From Clostridiales bacterium (GTDB taxonomy: Bacteria > Bacillota_A > Clostridia > Oscillospirales > Oscillospiraceae), in contig DXUR01000003.1 in NCBI GenBank assembly GCA_019417795.1, positions 46,797 through 52,100 of the forward strand: DNA of 5,304 bases, given 5' to 3'. Below the pieces are notes generated by a model, which had not been told where the DNA came from, ran no database searches, and worked only from the letters and a program-made list of their open reading frames with translations. Shown one piece after another: positions 4,820 to 5,304 of the stretch. Both the position numbers and the translations under genes were made by a program. Position 1 is the first letter of the stretch; every line of letters begins with the position of its first letter.

Positions 4820-4906
4820 TGGTACTGCTAATGGGACTCGAACCCATACGGAATTTCTCCCACCAGCACCTCAAGCTGGCGCGTCTGCCTATTCCACCAT
4901 AGCAGC
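4820..4906 (-). tRNA. tRNA-Leu(GAG)
   Basis: This 87-nt class II tRNA has acceptor GCTGCTA/TAGCAGT (terminal G-U), anticodon stem CCAGC/GCTGG with loop TTGAGGT (anticodon GAG), a long variable arm with pairable GGGAG/ATTCC-type arms, perfect T stem ATGGG/CCCAT with loop TTCGAGT, discriminator A and an encoded CCA. It opens the array, 10 nt after the stop codon of the 80-aa gene. Confidence 0.95.
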
Positions 4907-4916
4907 ATATTTGGAT

Positions 4917-5159
4917 TTATTTGTCCCAATCAATTAAAGGGTATAGATCATAGGGCGAATCCTCAGTCGCAATTTTCTCATATCCGCCATCCACAATACG
5001 CCATAGCGTATGCTTCTTCTTTTCTGGATTTTGGCTGATCTGGTACTGCTTGCCCGACCTCGTTGTACACAGCACACCGGTACCGCACTCAGAGGCGGAA
5101 ATCTTTTTAACGATTTTTGACGTTTTTTCTTTCGTTACGCCCGAATCTTTCTTCGGCAT
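4917..5159 (-). CDS. Lysine-rich small orphan protein (80 aa) heading the tRNA operon
   Basis: The ATG at 5159 is preceded by AGGTG with 5 nt spacing, a reasonable ribosome binding site, and the stop TAA lies 10 nt before tRNA-Leu. The first 19 residues are highly basic (MPKKDSGVTKEKTSKIVKK) and probably flexible. The rest reads like a small beta-rich domain: ISASECGTGVLCTT with two cysteines (25 and 31), a KQYQIS strand, a KKKHTLW segment and an acidic, aromatic end (YDLYPLIDWDK). There is no signal peptide, membrane segment or motif that I recognise. The basic tail could suit nucleic-acid binding, but that is a guess. It is probably co-transcribed with the tRNAs and released by tRNA 5' processing. 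The composition and ribosome binding site make it more likely real than not. Confidence 0.75.
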   Translation of the reverse strand: MPKKDSGVTKEKTSKIVKKISASECGTGVLCTTRSGKQYQISQNPEKKKHTLWRIVDGGYEKIATEDSPYDLYPLIDWDK

Positions 5160-5185
5160 GATTGCACCTACTTTATAAATTATGG

Positions 5186-5211
5186 CAAGGCGCTTCCAGT
5201 TGGAAGCCTTG
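5186..5211 (-). other. Bulged hairpin upstream of the 80-aa gene, with a -10-like box
   Basis: The minus strand reads CAAG-GCTTCC-AACT-GGAAGC-GC-CTTG: a 6-bp stem, a 2-nt bulge and a 4-bp stem capped by a 4-nt loop. CATAAT, close to a -10 box, follows at 5184-5179, without a clear -35 at the right distance. It could be the terminator of the upstream unit (though no U-tract follows), an operator, or an insertion-sequence end hairpin. Confidence 0.45.
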
Positions 5212-5243
5212 TTGCGGCAAGCAGTTCATGAGACTACTCTTTC

Positions 5244-5268
5244 TGTTATAACAACTTGTGCGCACAAG
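5244..5268. promoter_or_regulatory. Two adjacent perfect palindromes, possible operator
   Basis: CTTGTGCGCACAAG (5255-5268) is a perfect 14-bp palindrome, and TGTTATAACA (5244-5253) is a perfect 10-bp palindrome 1 nt away. Perfect dyads side by side, upstream of a tRNA operon, would suit dimeric regulator binding. The first can also form a hairpin, though with a very small loop. Part of this stretch may be coding, so the regulatory reading is an inference. Confidence 0.35.
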
Positions 5269-5304
5269 CCCCTTCACAGATCCACCTCTGGTACTCCCAA
5301 CGAG
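5246..5304 (-). other. Possible 3' end of an upstream gene (frame unresolved)
   Basis: Two minus-strand frames are open from the right edge. One ends at TAA 5248-5246 after 18 codons, RWEYQRWICEGACAHKLL, which looks protein-like and would leave an 87-nt intergenic region. The other ends at TAA 5175-5173, 13 nt before the 80-aa gene, and ends NCLPQQGFQLEAPCHNL. A plus-strand frame from ATG 5182 is also open to the edge but has no ribosome binding site. Too little sequence is visible to choose; a gene tail on the minus strand is likely from the operon layout. Confidence 0.3.

Noticed and set aside
3232..4906. Stop-codon suppressor tRNAs or an altered genetic code
   Set aside because: No anticodon is CTA, TTA or TCA, the Trp anticodon is CCA, and terL and terS read through with normal stops.
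4704..4937. A 77-codon plus-strand frame over tRNA-Glu and tRNA-Leu
   Set aside because: It is antisense to two clear tRNAs and contains the GDRTRK/NGTRTH strings typical of translated tRNA.
1..5304. CRISPR array
   Set aside because: No regularly spaced direct repeats were found; the only repetitive pattern is the tRNA array.

Overview
The window is best read as part of a tailed-phage (Caudoviricetes) or prophage genome from a Bacillota-like host. The evidence is a tight terminase small subunit - terminase large subunit - portal block, strong AAAGGAGGT-type ribosome binding sites, and a dense tRNA array in which every tRNA carries an encoded CCA. Every feature I can support as a gene lies on the minus strand, so transcription runs from the right edge (5304) to the left edge (1). 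The coding regions read through in the standard bacterial code, and no tRNA is a stop-codon suppressor.

In transcription order: (a) 5304-5160, the end of an unresolved upstream unit, with two palindromes and a strong bulged hairpin; (b) 5159-4917, an 80-residue lysine-rich orphan protein; (c) 4906-4180, eight tightly packed tRNAs: Leu(GAG), Glu(TTC), Asp(GTC), Trp(CCA), Thr(CGT), Thr(TGT), Lys(CTT), Tyr(GTA), with a double-hairpin spacer between Glu and Asp; (d) 4108-3938, a 56-residue ORF inside the array; (e) tRNA-Ser(TGA), then 140 nt of GC-rich non-coding DNA, tRNA-Phe(GAA), another 310 nt of non-coding DNA rich in inverted repeats, and tRNA-Lys(TTT); (f) a strong hairpin terminator at 3178-3210; (g) a zinc-ribbon protein at 3152-2157 in the position of a terminase small subunit; (h) the terminase large subunit at 2153-348; (i) the N-terminal 110 codons of a probable portal protein, starting at a GTG at 332 and running off the window.

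The packaging genes are translationally close: 3 nt separate terS and terL, and 15 nt separate terL and the portal. This is the usual head-packaging order, in which the small subunit recognises DNA, the large subunit pumps and cuts it, and the portal is the docking channel. The upstream tRNA operon would supplement host decoding during late expression.

The most interesting part is 3308-3833. It has no convincing coding sequence. It contains several perfect local stems and complementary segments on either side of tRNA-Phe, including a 9-bp and an 8-bp match. It may be one structured RNA of about 526 nt with a tRNA embedded in it. Its setting recalls the large ornate phage RNAs GOLLD and ROOL, but I do not recognise the sequence as either.
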